Positions 52,013 to 61,206 are shown, counted from the stretch's first letter. The stretch: 64,000 bases of DNA from Sinorhizobium sp. A49 (GCF_002002725.1 NZ_MUNW01000061.1:186001-250000); one strand, 5' to 3'. Notes: generated from the sequence alone by a model not told the origin. Translations and numbers: made by a program.

Positions 52013-53302
52013 ATGAAACGCCTTCTCGAAGCCGAGCTCATCTATGGACGACTGCTCGATATCGCCGAGCCGCATCTGATCGCGCGCTACAACAAGGCGC
52101 TTGAGGGCTTTGGCCTGCGTCCGACGGCATTGGAGCGCTTCAGCATCGACATGACCGGGTTCTCGCCGGAGATTGCCGACGAGCTTGGCGATCGCGACTA
52201 TCTCGATCCCAACCGGGTGAACCGCCGCTTCATCATCATGACGCCGGATCAGGCGGAACTGCCGGTGGTGCACACCAGCTTTTCCAACACAGCGGCGTTG
52301 ATGCACGAGTTCTTCAATGCCAACAGCCGCGCCATCAACGCGGTGACGATCAAGGATGCGCTCTACGGCGAGATCGAGGACTCGGTTTCGATCGTCGACG
52401 ATATCGACGACCTCTTGTCGATCAACGAGGTGCGCTTCCGGGTGCTTTCCGCTGAGGACATGCTGGGCAAGGCGGCCGAACTGCGTGGTCTCGTCGACCG
52501 CCTGAAGAGGGTGCCGACGGCCTGGACTGATGACGAGATGCTGAACCGCATGGTCGAGCTGGCGAAGGTGACCGGCGACATCCGCCAGAACGCTCTGGTG
52601 CCCGATCAACTGGTCTTCCGCCACGATGCCTTCTGGGCCAATCATTTCGGCGGCGTCTATGTCTTCCTCGACGACAAGACGACGACGGTCATCTGCGACC
52701 CGTCGGTCCCAGGTTTTCGCCGGTCGCGGCCCTGGCAGGTCAGCTATATCGCCATTGAAGATCACGCCCGCATCTACGATTTCCTCGCTTCGACCAAGCG
52801 GCTGCAGCTGCCGCAGGCGTCCTGGGTCGAGGATTCCGGCCTCTACCAGCACCGCGCCGACATGGTGGTGCGCGGCCTGATCAACGACGCCGATCCGACG
52901 GCGGATCTTGCGCGTGTCGACCGGATCTGGCTGCAGACCTGGATGCACCGCAACGCTGCCCTTGTTGCCCGAGATGGGGCCTATCCATTTCTGCAGGAAA
53001 TGCTGCGCGCCGTGCAGACGACTGGCAGCATCCGGATGCAGGATGTGGCCCCGGCAAACCGCTTCATGCTGGTGAGGGCATCGCCCACTCATGCCGACCA
53101 GTGGCTGGTCAACCGCCTGATCGCCCAGCTCGTTCCGCGCGACTTCGTCTCCCGCTTCGTCTTCGACAAGCAGGGGTTTTATGACGCCTACGAGCGTTAC
53201 AGTGAAAAGTTCAGGGAATATGTTGTTGCGACACTGACCGGGACATATCTCAAAGACAAGGCGGCCTTCCGCCGCAAGCTTTACGGCCTCAGAGAGGAAT
53301 AG
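52013..53302 (+). CDS. unknown protein of the AAA operon (possibly DUF6638)
   Basis: The 429-residue protein starts MKRLLEAELIYGRLLDIAEP with GGAGGG upstream. I believe it belongs to a conserved rhizobial family catalogued as DUF6638, but no function is known. It is soluble with mixed secondary structure; notable stretches are TAALMHEFFNANSRAINAVT and FGGVYVFLDDKTTTVICDPS, and there is no clear catalytic motif. Its C-terminal part is helical and charged. It was probably the immediate neighbour of the AAA gene before the DUF559-REP unit came between them; it runs three bases short of the DUF2333 gene. Confidence 0.7.
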   Translation: MKRLLEAELIYGRLLDIAEPHLIARYNKALEGFGLRPTALERFSIDMTGFSPEIADELGDRDYLDPNRVNRRFIIMTPDQAELPVVHTSFSNTAALMHEFFNANSRAINAVTIKDALYGEIEDSVSIVDDIDDLLSINEVRFRVLSAEDMLGKAAELRGLVDRLKRVPTAWTDDEMLNRMVELAKVTGDIRQNALVPDQLVFRHDAFWANHFGGVYVFLDDKTTTVICDPSVPGFRRSRPWQVSYIAIEDHARIYDFLASTKRLQLPQASWVEDSGLYQHRADMVVRGLINDADPTADLARVDRIWLQTWMHRNAALVARDGAYPFLQEMLRAVQTTGSIRMQDVAPANRFMLVRASPTHADQWLVNRLIAQLVPRDFVSRFVFDKQGFYDAYERYSEKFREYVVATLTGTYLKDKAAFRRKLYGLREE

Positions 53303-53305
53303 GAC

Positions 53306-54529
53306 ATGTTTGATCCGATCGTTGCGTTTTTCCAGCGTGTCTTTACCGCGATCGGTCGCGGCATCGGCCTGGCCGTTGCCTGGCTGCTGTGGCCGTTCGT
53401 TTTGCTTGGAAACTGGTATCGCCAGCGCAGTTGGATCATCAAGGGACCGATCGGCATCATTTTGCTCGGCCTCATCTTCTTCTATGGCTATTTCGTCTGG
53501 CAGACCCAGGCCTGGACGAACTTCAACCCTGACTATGTCGATCGCTACAAGCTCGCCGAGCGCAAGGTGCCTGCCGGTTCGCCGGTGAGCGGACCGGGAG
53601 CCACGACTGGACAGGCGACGCCCGGTGCGGCTGCAACCAACCAGGCGGCAGTCGCCACTCCGCCCGCCGAAGTGACGCCCGAGGCGCTCGCCGCCGTGCA
53701 ACTGCCGGCCGGGACCCAGTGCCAGACCTCGGCGATCGTCGATGTCGCAGCCGATCTCATCGACTTCAACGTCAACGAGAACGCCTGGATCTCGTCGATG
53801 CTGCTCTACAAGGTCGGCTTCTTCGGCCTCGACTGGGACGATACGCCCTGGCTCGACAACAAGGCATCGTTCCAGCGCGGCATCAACCAGGCGGTCCGTC
53901 GCACCTCGGTAGAGCTCGTGGATTCGCTCGGTCGCGTTCGTGGCACCTCCGGCATCAACAACGATCTGCAGCGCGCGCGCGGCAACATCCAGTTCGATGA
54001 GGAGACCTGGTATTTCGGCCTCAATCCGTTTGGCCCGAAGACCCCGACGCCGAGCTTCTATCGCGCGGCCATGAGGGACATGCGCACCTTCAACACGACG
54101 CTTGCCAAGTGTGACGCCGTCTTTGACGGCCGCGCCGACAACCTGGTCGAGTTCCTCGATCGCATCGCCAACGATCTCGGCAACACGTCGGCGATCATCA
54201 GGGAGCGCTCGGAAAACCACAATGGCGGCTGGTTCGATACGCGCGCCGACGACCGCTTCTGGTTCGCCTACGGCCAGCTCTACGGCTACTACGGCATCCT
54301 TTCGGCCGCCGGCGCCGACTTCGAGAACGTCGTCGCCCAGCGCGGCCTGACGCCGATCTGGACGGAGACGATCAAGCAGCTGCGCTCGGCGCTGCGCATC
54401 CAGCCCTTCATCATTTCCAACGGCGAGGAGGCCGGGTGGATCATGCCGACGCATCTGGCGACCATGGGCTTCTATATCCTGCGGGTGCGCTCCAACATCG
54501 TCGAGATGCGCGACATTCTTGCCCGATAG
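53306..54529 (+). CDS. DUF2333 membrane-anchored protein
   Basis: The 407-residue protein has a single membrane helix at about residues 46-65 (KGPIGIILLGLIFFYGYFVW) after a short cytoplasmic start, then an Ala/Pro/Thr-rich linker (residues 88-125) and a large periplasmic domain of the DUF2333 family. Conserved parts include DFNVNENAWISSMLLYKVGF and NGGWFDTRADDRFWFAYGQL. DUF2333 proteins are widespread in proteobacteria without an assigned role. As the last gene of the operon it could anchor the soluble partners to the inner membrane and reach the envelope. Confidence 0.82.
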   Translation: MFDPIVAFFQRVFTAIGRGIGLAVAWLLWPFVLLGNWYRQRSWIIKGPIGIILLGLIFFYGYFVWQTQAWTNFNPDYVDRYKLAERKVPAGSPVSGPGATTGQATPGAAATNQAAVATPPAEVTPEALAAVQLPAGTQCQTSAIVDVAADLIDFNVNENAWISSMLLYKVGFFGLDWDDTPWLDNKASFQRGINQAVRRTSVELVDSLGRVRGTSGINNDLQRARGNIQFDEETWYFGLNPFGPKTPTPSFYRAAMRDMRTFNTTLAKCDAVFDGRADNLVEFLDRIANDLGNTSAIIRERSENHNGGWFDTRADDRFWFAYGQLYGYYGILSAAGADFENVVAQRGLTPIWTETIKQLRSALRIQPFIISNGEEAGWIMPTHLATMGFYILRVRSNIVEMRDILAR

Positions 54530-54547
54530 ACATCATGCCTGATGGCG

Positions 54548-54568
54548 GCGGCTCCTGCCCGGAGCCGC
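54548..54568 (+). terminator. stem-loop at the end of the unknown operon
   Basis: GCGGCTCC and GGAGCCGC flank TGCCC, starting 18 bases after the DUF2333 stop. A T-run is missing, so termination strength is uncertain. Confidence 0.45.
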
Positions 54569-54635
54569 TGAGGACACGCTTCGTCCCATAAGGGGCGCGG
54601 TCAAAGAATACGAGCTTGGGGGGAGGGGAAAACCC

Positions 54636-56315
54636 ATGGCGGAGGTCAAGTCCGATATCGAAATCGCGCGCGCCGCGAAGAAGAAGCCGATCCTGGAGAT
54701 CGGCGCAAAGCTCGGCATTCCGCCGGAGCACCTGCTGCCTTACGGGCATGACAAGGCGAAGATCAGCGCCGAATTCATCGCCGCCCAGAAGGACCGCAAG
54801 AACGGCCATCTGATCCTGGTAACCGCGATCAACCCGACACCGGCCGGCGAAGGCAAGACGACGACCACGGTTGGCCTCGGCGACGGGCTCAACCTCATCG
54901 GCAAGAAGGCGGTCGTCTGCATCCGCGAGGCGTCGCTCGGGCCCTGCTTTGGCGTCAAGGGCGGGGCTGCCGGCGGCGGCTACGCCCAGGTGGTGCCGAT
55001 GGAGGACATGAACCTCCATTTCACCGGCGACTTCCACGCCATCACCTCCGCCCACAACCTGCTTGCGGCGCTGCTCGACAACCACATCTATTGGGGCAAC
55101 GAACAGAACATCGATATCCGGCGCATCTCCTGGCGGCGGGTGATGGACATGAACGACCGTGCGCTGCGCAACATCGTCGGCTCGCTCGGCGGCGTTGCCA
55201 ACGGTTATCCGCGCGAGACCGGCTTCGACATCACCGTCGCCTCCGAGGTCATGGCCATCCTTTGCCTTTCGACTGATCTGAAGGATCTGGAAAAGCGCCT
55301 TGGGAATATCATCATCGGCTACCGGCGCGACAAGAGTCCGGTCTTTGCCCGCGACATCAAGGCGGATGGGGCGATGACCGTGCTGTTGAAGGATGCGATG
55401 CAGCCGAACCTAGTGCAGACGCTGGAGAACAACCCCGCCTTCGTGCATGGCGGCCCGTTCGCCAACATCGCCCATGGCTGCAACTCGGTGATCGCGACGA
55501 CGACGGCGCTTAAGCTTGCGGATTACGTGGTGACAGAGGCAGGCTTTGGCGCCGATCTCGGCGCCGAAAAGTTCTTCGACATCAAATGCCGCAAGGCGGG
55601 GCTCAAGCCCGATGCCGCCGTGATTGTCGCAACCGTGCGCGCCATCAAGATGAATGGTGGGGTCAAGAAGGACGATCTGGGCAAGGAAAACCTCGAAGCG
55701 CTGCGCAAGGGGTGCGCCAATCTCGGCCGCCACGTGCAGAACGTGAAAAAATTCGGCGTGCCGGCGATCGTCGCGATCAATCACTTCACCTCCGACACCG
55801 AGGCCGAGGTGCAGGCGATCAAGGACTATGTCGCGACGCTCGGTGCCGAGGCCGTGCTCTGCCGCCATTGGGCCGAAGGCTCTGCCGGCATCGAGGAACT
55901 GGCGCGAAAGGTGGCAGACCTCGCCGAAGGTGGCCACTCGCAGTTTTCGCCGCTCTATCCCGACGAGATGTCGCTGTTCCACAAGATCGAGACGATCGCC
56001 AAGGACATCTACCACGCCAGCGAAGTGATCGCCGACAAGTCGGTGCGCGATCAGCTGCGGACTTGGGAGGATCAGGGCTACGGCCATCTGCCAATCTGCA
56101 TGGCTAAAACGCAGTATTCGTTTTCGACCGATCCCAACCTGCGCGGCGCGCCGACCGGCCACACGGTGCCGATCCGTGAAGTGCGGCTTGCCGCCGGCGC
56201 CGGCTTCGTCGTCGTCATCACCGGCGAGATCATGACGATGCCGGGCCTGCCGAAGGTGCCGTCGTCGGAGAAGATTTATCTCAACCAGGAGGGCTATATC
56301 GAAGGGCTGTTTTAG
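54636..56315 (+). CDS. fhs: formate--tetrahydrofolate ligase
   Basis: The 559-residue enzyme makes 10-formyltetrahydrofolate from formate, ATP and tetrahydrofolate. The P-loop region [20 protein letters not shown] begins at residue 66, and the folate-site segments [34 protein letters not shown] and [16 protein letters not shown] are intact. It serves one-carbon assimilation, purine synthesis and serine cycling, and could also capture one-carbon units from methylated amines. GGGGGGAGGGG precedes the ATG. Monocistronic, with a 13-bp stem-loop after the stop. Confidence 0.96.
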   Translation: MAEVKSDIEIARAAKKKPILEIGAKLGIPPEHLLPYGHDKAKISAEFIAAQKDRKNGHLILVTAINPTPAGEGKTTTTVGLGDGLNLIGKKAVVCIREASLGPCFGVKGGAAGGGYAQVVPMEDMNLHFTGDFHAITSAHNLLAALLDNHIYWGNEQNIDIRRISWRRVMDMNDRALRNIVGSLGGVANGYPRETGFDITVASEVMAILCLSTDLKDLEKRLGNIIIGYRRDKSPVFARDIKADGAMTVLLKDAMQPNLVQTLENNPAFVHGGPFANIAHGCNSVIATTTALKLADYVVTEAGFGADLGAEKFFDIKCRKAGLKPDAAVIVATVRAIKMNGGVKKDDLGKENLEALRKGCANLGRHVQNVKKFGVPAIVAINHFTSDTEAEVQAIKDYVATLGAEAVLCRHWAEGSAGIEELARKVADLAEGGHSQFSPLYPDEMSLFHKIETIAKDIYHASEVIADKSVRDQLRTWEDQGYGHLPICMAKTQYSFSTDPNLRGAPTGHTVPIREVRLAAGAGFVVVITGEIMTMPGLPKVPSSEKIYLNQEGYIEGLF

Positions 56316-56331
56316 CCACTTTCGGTGATCC

Positions 56332-56367
56332 GCAATGCCTCGAAATGGAATCAATTCGAGGCATTGC
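56332..56367 (+). terminator. stem-loop after fhs
   Basis: A perfect 13-bp stem (GCAATGCCTCGAA / TTCGAGGCATTGC) with a ten-base loop starts 17 bases after the fhs stop. No T-tract follows, so it may stabilise the 3' end as well as terminate. Confidence 0.6.
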
Positions 56368-56398
56368 CGGCTGGCCTAAAAAGCTCTGCTGCGCCGCC

Positions 56399-56905
56399 TC
56401 AGCTGAGGTTGATGAAGTCCGCCTTGCCGACGGGAACGCCCTTGTGGCGCAGAATGTCGTAGGCGGTCGTCAGGTGGAAATAGAAGTTCGGCAACACGAA
56501 CTTCAGGAGATAGTCCTCGCCGCTCAACGTCATTTTCAGCTTGGTGAAGTTCAAGGTCACCTCGCGGGTCTCGCTGCCCTCGAGATCGGCAGGCCGGACC
56601 GTTTCAAGGAAGGTGACAGTCTTGCCGATGCGCTCGCGCAGTTCCGCGAACGTCTTTTCCTCATCGGGAAAGCCCGGTACTTGGAGATCGGTCAGCCGGG
56701 CGATAGTGCCCTTCGACGTGTCGCTGGCGCGCTGGACCTGGCCCGAGAGCGGTAGCATGTCGGCGGTGAGCCGGGCGTTGACGAGGTCGTCGAGCGAAAG
56801 GCCCGTTTCTTTGGCATGGACCTCGGCCTTGTCGAGCAATTTGCCGAGGACAGCGAAGCCATGGACGAAGGTGGGAACGGAGAGCCTGTACATTGTGAGC
56901 GCCAT
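56399..56905 (-). CDS. DUF1993 family protein
   Basis: This 168-residue helical protein fits DUF1993, a DinB-like four-helix-bundle family. It starts MALTMYRLSVPTFVHGFAVL, and the helix FVLPNFYFHLTTAYDILRHK carries the conserved His of the bundle; the last residues GVPVGKADFINL are typical. No enzyme activity is established. It is convergent with fhs and divergent from the thioesterase-like gene, 258 bases away, with GGAGGAAAC upstream of its ATG. Confidence 0.85.
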   Translation of the reverse strand: MALTMYRLSVPTFVHGFAVLGKLLDKAEVHAKETGLSLDDLVNARLTADMLPLSGQVQRASDTSKGTIARLTDLQVPGFPDEEKTFAELRERIGKTVTFLETVRPADLEGSETREVTLNFTKLKMTLSGEDYLLKFVLPNFYFHLTTAYDILRHKGVPVGKADFINLS

Positions 56906-57163
56906 GGATGTTTCCTCCGGCTTGGGGACGGTGATGTTTCTGGACTGCTATCTGGGAAAGGGAACCTGATCCTGCAAGGCGCCCGTATCATCTTTGCCGT
57001 TACGCGAAATCTGGCACCGGAAATCTGGCGCACGAACTCTGGCGATTGCTTGTCCGCTGGCGATAAAAGGTGGCACGTACTGTTCGCGTGATCGCCTCTA
57101 TGCTCAGATCGTGGATGCCTGCCGGCGAACACGTCTTCAGCCCGAAACGGATGCAAGCCGCCC

Positions 57164-57616
57164 ATGACTCCACTGGACCTAGAAGCCTATCTTCACGCCC
57201 ATATTCCACTTTCCGCAGCAATGCAGGTTCATGTCGACGAGGTGGCGGAAGAGCACGTGCGGCTGTCTGCGCCGCTGGCGCCGAACATCAACCATCGCGA
57301 AACGGTGTTCGGCGGTAGCGTTTCGGCGCTGTCGATCCTTTCGGCCTGGTCGCTGCTGCACGTGCGCATGAGCTGCGCCGGCGTTCCTGCCCGCCTCGTG
57401 ATCCAGAGCAATAGGATGGACTATCTGAAGCCTGTTGCCGGTGCATTTTCCGCGCGATCAACCCTTGCAGACATCAGCAATTGGCCGGGTTTCCTGCGCA
57501 TGTTTCACCGTCGGGGCAAAGCACGCATCGTCGTTGCCGCGGAACTGCTGGATGACGGCGTCCTTGCCGGGCGTTTTGAAGGCGAGTTCGTCGCCCTCGC
57601 AAACGTCGAAAGTTAG
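57164..57616 (+). CDS. YiiD C-terminal-type thioesterase-fold protein
   Basis: The 150-residue protein is a hot-dog-fold domain of the YiiD_C (putative thioesterase) family: AYLHAHIPLSAAMQVHVDEV at the start, PNINHRETVFGGSVSALSIL in the middle, and the strand ARLVIQSNRMDYLKPVAGAF. In E. coli YiiD the same domain is joined to an acetyltransferase, whereas here it is alone. The substrate is probably an acyl-thioester but is unknown. Its last four bases overlap the convergent extensin-like gene. Confidence 0.8.
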   Translation: MTPLDLEAYLHAHIPLSAAMQVHVDEVAEEHVRLSAPLAPNINHRETVFGGSVSALSILSAWSLLHVRMSCAGVPARLVIQSNRMDYLKPVAGAFSARSTLADISNWPGFLRMFHRRGKARIVVAAELLDDGVLAGRFEGEFVALANVES

Positions 57617-58575
57617 CGGCAGTAGCGGTACTCGTTCCGGCGTTCGATCACATCGAGATGCAGGTGCGTCTCATGCGCCGCATCGCTGCCGGGATCGAGC
57701 ACGGTCTTGAAATAGAGGCAGGCCGAGGCAGTGATTGCCCGCTGGAAGGCGCCGGTCATCGTGCCGTCCTCATCGCGCGGCTGGATCTCGATGGTCTTGC
57801 CGTCGCTTAAGCTGAACGAGGCGATGTCGACGGCACTGCCGTGCGCATGCTCCGAAATCTTGCCGGTCTTCGCATTGTTGCGCAGTCGGCAGATATAGGT
57901 GGAGGCCTGGTTCAGCGTCTTCACTGTCGTGCCCTTGGCAAATGCCACGTCGGCGGCCGGCTGCACCGCTTCCTTGGTCCAGCGCGCCAGGGCCAGTGCC
58001 GCCTCGCAGCGCATCAGCCCTTTCGGCGCCAGCTTGACGTCGGGCAGCACGCCGGTGACGTCGAGCGGCTTGTCGATGCCGCAGCCCTTGCCATCGTCGA
58101 TCCGCTTGGCTTCGGTGAAGACGGCGCCCAGTGCTTTCAGCTCCGACAGGCATTTGGCGTAATCGGCCGGGTTCTCGTTTTCGACCGGCGGGTAGGTGAC
58201 CGGGGCCTCGTCCGTTTTGTCGCCAGTCGGCTTGTCCTTTTCCTTTCCATCCTTTTCTTCCGCCGCGGCATCGCCATTCTTCTTGCCATCGGCACCCTTT
58301 TCCTTTTCGGCAGCCTTCTGGCTTTCCGTGGCTTCTGCAGGCTTCGGCTCAGGCGTGGGCGCCTGACTGCCCTGCTCAGCGTCGACGGGCGACTTTTCCT
58401 TGCTTTCCTCCCCTTCCTTCGTCGGCGTTACCGGCTTCTTTTCAGGCGCGGGTATTGGCGCCTCAGCCTGATTGCCGGTTGGCGGTTTGTCTTGGGGCAG
58501 GGGTCCGGATTTGGGAAGGCTCGCACCGGCGAGGAGCAATGTCGACAGCAGGATCAGAGGGATATGGCAACGCAT
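57613..58575 (-). CDS. extensin-like family exported protein
   Basis: The 320-residue protein begins with a signal peptide (MRCHIPLILLSTLLLAGASL), then a roughly 110-residue linker rich in Lys, Glu and Pro (residues 22-130), and ends in an extensin-like C-terminal domain related to VanY/MepA peptidases. The domain has SEHAHGSAVDIASF and HETHLHLDVIE, with the His/Asp pattern expected for zinc, and Cys residues that may pair in the periplasm. A cell-wall peptidase or binding role is likely. It is convergent with the thioesterase-like gene and divergent from shmR. Confidence 0.85.
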   Translation of the reverse strand: MRCHIPLILLSTLLLAGASLPKSGPLPQDKPPTGNQAEAPIPAPEKKPVTPTKEGEESKEKSPVDAEQGSQAPTPEPKPAEATESQKAAEKEKGADGKKNGDAAAEEKDGKEKDKPTGDKTDEAPVTYPPVENENPADYAKCLSELKALGAVFTEAKRIDDGKGCGIDKPLDVTGVLPDVKLAPKGLMRCEAALALARWTKEAVQPAADVAFAKGTTVKTLNQASTYICRLRNNAKTGKISEHAHGSAVDIASFSLSDGKTIEIQPRDEDGTMTGAFQRAITASACLYFKTVLDPGSDAAHETHLHLDVIERRNEYRYCR

Positions 58576-58730
58576 GCGTATCCTTTCACAGGTCCGTTAG
58601 GGCAACCTACGAGGGAGAGGAACGCATGGGAGGCCATCTGGTTTCATCGTCCTGGTCCAAAGAGCGTTGCAGTTCGGCAACGCCTCGAATTGGGACGATC
58701 CCATAAATTGTGGGGGAAGTGTTTCTATGT

Positions 58731-58745
58731 TGACAACAATAGTCA
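58731..58745 (+). promoter_or_regulatory. shmR: iron-responsive operator (IRO/RirA-type) upstream of shmR
   Basis: TGA-N9-TCA (TGACAACAATAGTCA) fits the rhizobial IRO consensus bound by RirA. It lies 125 bases upstream of the receptor start codon, near an AT-rich promoter-like stretch. Confidence 0.65.
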
Positions 58746-58869
58746 TGTTTTTTATGCGGCTTAAATGAGGCGACGCAATGTCGCAACGTTTTCGAACCCA
58801 CGCCCAGCCAGCCCCTTGAGTTCGCCGCTCAACCAGCAAGCCCGGCCCATGATTTCAAAGGATTGGTCC

Positions 58870-60975
58870 ATGCTCAACCGGCACCGTCGCCTGGCACTTC
58901 TGGCTTGCACGACTACACTTGCTCTTTCCGCTGCCACTGGTGCCTTCGCGCAGACCGCGACGACCGAACAGAAGGCAAACGAGCAGAAGGCTGAAGCCGC
59001 CAAGAAGGGCGAAACCTTCCTGTCGCCGATCGTCGTCAAGGGTGCACGCACCGGCGACCCCTATGCGAAGGCCGGCCCGGTCAGCGTGGTGACGACCGAC
59101 CAGATCGACCTTCAGTCCGGACTTGAAACGGACGACCTCTTGCGCGGCGTTCCCGGCACGTCGACGGCGAACAACCCGCAGAACCCGGGCGTGGCCGTCA
59201 ACATCCGTGGCTTCGAAGGATCCGGCCGCGTCAACATGATGATCGACGGCGTACGCCAGAACTTCCGCTTCACCGGCCACGAAGCGCAGGGCTTTGCCTA
59301 TTTCGACCCGGCATTCCTGTCCGAGATCGACGTCACCCGTGGCGCGGTCAACGGTGTTGGCGGTGGTGCGCTCGCCGGTTCGGTCAACTTCAGGACCTAT
59401 GACGTCGAGGATCTGATCCAGGACGGCAAGAACTATGGCGGCATCGCCTCGGCCACCTACGGCACCAACGGTGCCGGCTGGTCGGAATCGCTGATTGGCG
59501 CCTATCGGTTCAACGACGTGTTCTCGGTATTGGGCGGCATCAGCAAGGCCGATCCGGGCAACTATGACAACGGCAACGGCGTTCAGGTTCCCTACACCGA
59601 GGAAGACCTGCTGTCGGGCATGCTGAAGTTCGAAGTGACGCCGGACAAGGATCACGCCTTTAAGTTCAGCGGCATCACCTATGACAACGACTTCTTCGCC
59701 AACTCCTACTTCCAGAACGTGAAGAACCAGACGCTGGCTGCAAGCTATTCCTATGCGCCGGACAACGAGCTCATCGACTTCCGCGCCAATGCCTACTGGA
59801 ACCGGCTCAAGATGAAGTACGACACCGACGTGAACGGTGCCGGTACGGCCGCCGGCCGCCGCATCACCGATACCGGCAAGGGCTTCGACATCTCCAACAC
59901 CTCGCTGTTCGATCTCGGCGAAGTGGCGGTGAAGGCGAACTACGGCGTCGAATATTTCCGCGACGACTACGACGTCATCAACAGCACGGCGCGGCCGGGC
60001 GCTGGCGTCAACGGCAGTGGCACCAATGCCACGACGGGCGTGTTCAGCAACACGACCTTCACCTATGGCATCGTCGACCTGACGGCCGGGCTGCGGTGGG
60101 ACCACTTCAGCCTCGACGGCTCGGGCGCCGTCGTCGCCGGCAACCCGATCGGCCTTCCGGCTGGTCCCTACTCGGTTGACAAGTCCGACGGCCGCCTCAA
60201 CCCGAGCATCACGCTGGCACTCAACCCGACCGACTGGTTCCAGCCCTATGTGACCTACGCCGAGACCTCGCGCTCTCCGACCGTCAACGAAACCTTTGCC
60301 GGTGGTACGCATCCAGGCCCGAGCGGCCAGTCCTTCTTCCCCAATCCGTTCCTGGAGCCTGAAACCTCCAAGGGCTGGGAAGTCGGCGCCAATTTCTCCT
60401 TCGACGGCTTGCTCGATTCCAGCGATAGCCTGCGCGTGAAGGCCAATTACTTCCACAACAGGATCGACAACTACATCACTGCAGTCCTGCTCAACGGTGG
60501 CCGGCAGATCTTCTTCGCCAACAATCCTGGCACCTCGACGGTTCAGGGCTTCGAATTGCAGGCGGCCTATGATGCAGGCTTCGTGTTCGGCGACCTCGCC
60601 TATACCTATACCGACAGCAAGCTGCCATCGCAGGTCAACGGGTTCGGCGTGCAGAGCTATCTGCCGGACAACATCGTCAGCGCCACGCTCGGCGCGCGTT
60701 TCCTCGAAGATCAACGCTTGACGGTCGGCACGCGCTTTTACGCCGTATCCAGTGCGGACGTCGGTGCGATCAACCGTACACCGCCGACCGTTCCGGGTTA
60801 CGGCCTGGTCGATATGTTCGCGAACTACAAGTTCGAGAATGGCTTCGAGGTGACGGGAACGGTGACGAACCTGTTCGACAAGACCTATACCCCATCGTCC
60901 AGCACCATTGCCGGCAGTACGATCGACACCGGCCGTGGCCGCACCTTCCTGGTCACCGCGAAGGCCAAGTTCTGA
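58870..60975 (+). CDS. shmR: TonB-dependent haem receptor
   Basis: The 701-residue outer-membrane protein has a signal peptide (MLNRHRRLALLACTTTLALS, cut before QTATTE), a plug domain (GPVSVVTTDQIDLQSGLETD, VNIRGFEGSGRVNMMIDGVR) and a 22-strand barrel ending in Phe (LVTAKAKF). The FRFTGHEAQGFAYFDPAFLS segment and FFPNPFLEPETSKGWEVGAN motif, the latter close to the FRAP/NPNL haem-receptor region, match ShmR/HmuR-type receptors. It imports haem with TonB energy under iron shortage. AAAGGA precedes the ATG at 58870. An IRO site lies upstream and a good terminator follows. Confidence 0.9.
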   Translation: MLNRHRRLALLACTTTLALSAATGAFAQTATTEQKANEQKAEAAKKGETFLSPIVVKGARTGDPYAKAGPVSVVTTDQIDLQSGLETDDLLRGVPGTSTANNPQNPGVAVNIRGFEGSGRVNMMIDGVRQNFRFTGHEAQGFAYFDPAFLSEIDVTRGAVNGVGGGALAGSVNFRTYDVEDLIQDGKNYGGIASATYGTNGAGWSESLIGAYRFNDVFSVLGGISKADPGNYDNGNGVQVPYTEEDLLSGMLKFEVTPDKDHAFKFSGITYDNDFFANSYFQNVKNQTLAASYSYAPDNELIDFRANAYWNRLKMKYDTDVNGAGTAAGRRITDTGKGFDISNTSLFDLGEVAVKANYGVEYFRDDYDVINSTARPGAGVNGSGTNATTGVFSNTTFTYGIVDLTAGLRWDHFSLDGSGAVVAGNPIGLPAGPYSVDKSDGRLNPSITLALNPTDWFQPYVTYAETSRSPTVNETFAGGTHPGPSGQSFFPNPFLEPETSKGWEVGANFSFDGLLDSSDSLRVKANYFHNRIDNYITAVLLNGGRQIFFANNPGTSTVQGFELQAAYDAGFVFGDLAYTYTDSKLPSQVNGFGVQSYLPDNIVSATLGARFLEDQRLTVGTRFYAVSSADVGAINRTPPTVPGYGLVDMFANYKFENGFEVTGTVTNLFDKTYTPSSSTIAGSTIDTGRGRTFLVTAKAKF

Positions 60976-60999
60976 TCGATACCAGACAAGCTTCAGTCG

Positions 61000-61032
61000 A
61001 AAAGGCGGTCCTTGTGGCCGCCTTTTCTTTTG
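61000..61032 (+). terminator. shmR terminator
   Basis: AAAAGGCGG and CCGCCTTTT pair with a nine-base loop, then CTTTT follows. It starts 25 bases after the shmR stop and isolates the trpL promoter. Confidence 0.85.
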
Positions 61033-61057
61033 CCTTTGCGGTGCCGCTTTTTCCCGC

Positions 61058-61086
61058 TTGCGCAAGGGCGCAACCCGCGCTAACAC
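61058..61086 (+). promoter_or_regulatory. trpL: trpL promoter for a leaderless transcript
   Basis: TTGCGC (61058-61063) and TAACAC (61081-61086) are spaced by 17 bases. The -10 ends eight bases before the trpL ATG, placing the transcript start at or next to the A of ATG, as reported for S. meliloti trpL. Confidence 0.65.
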
Positions 61087-61094
61087 TTTCGCCC

Positions 61095-61139
61095 ATGACA
61101 AATGCACGCAACATTTCGATCTGGTGGTGGGCTCGCTGA
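61095..61139 (+). CDS. trpL: trpL leader peptide
   Basis: The 14-residue peptide MTNARNISIWWWAR contains three consecutive Trp codons, the hallmark of a trp attenuator leader. Ribosome stalling at TGGTGGTGG when Trp-tRNA is scarce decides which downstream hairpin forms. In S. meliloti the attenuated leader RNA (rnTrpL) and the peptide were also reported to act in trans, so this may be a small RNA gene too. No ribosome-binding site is present, in line with a leaderless start. Confidence 0.92.
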   Translation: MTNARNISIWWWAR

Positions 61140-61206
61140 GGCGGCCTTGACCAGTCATGCGTGATTGATACATCAAGCCGCCCGGAGATTTCGAGGCGGC
61201 TTTTTT
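61139..61206 (+). promoter_or_regulatory. trpL: trp attenuator
   Basis: The terminator stem is AAGCCGCC (61175-61182) with GGCGGCTT (61195-61202), followed by TTTTTT. The upstream GAGGCGGCCTTG (61139-61150) can pair with the left arm instead, forming the antiterminator. The layout matches ribosome-mediated attenuation of trpE(G). Confidence 0.88.

Noticed and set aside
52007-54454. 815-codon open frame on the - strand across two genes of the unknown operon
   Set aside because: It spans two recognisable + strand genes and their junction, has no domain and no ribosome site. A GC-rich antisense artefact.
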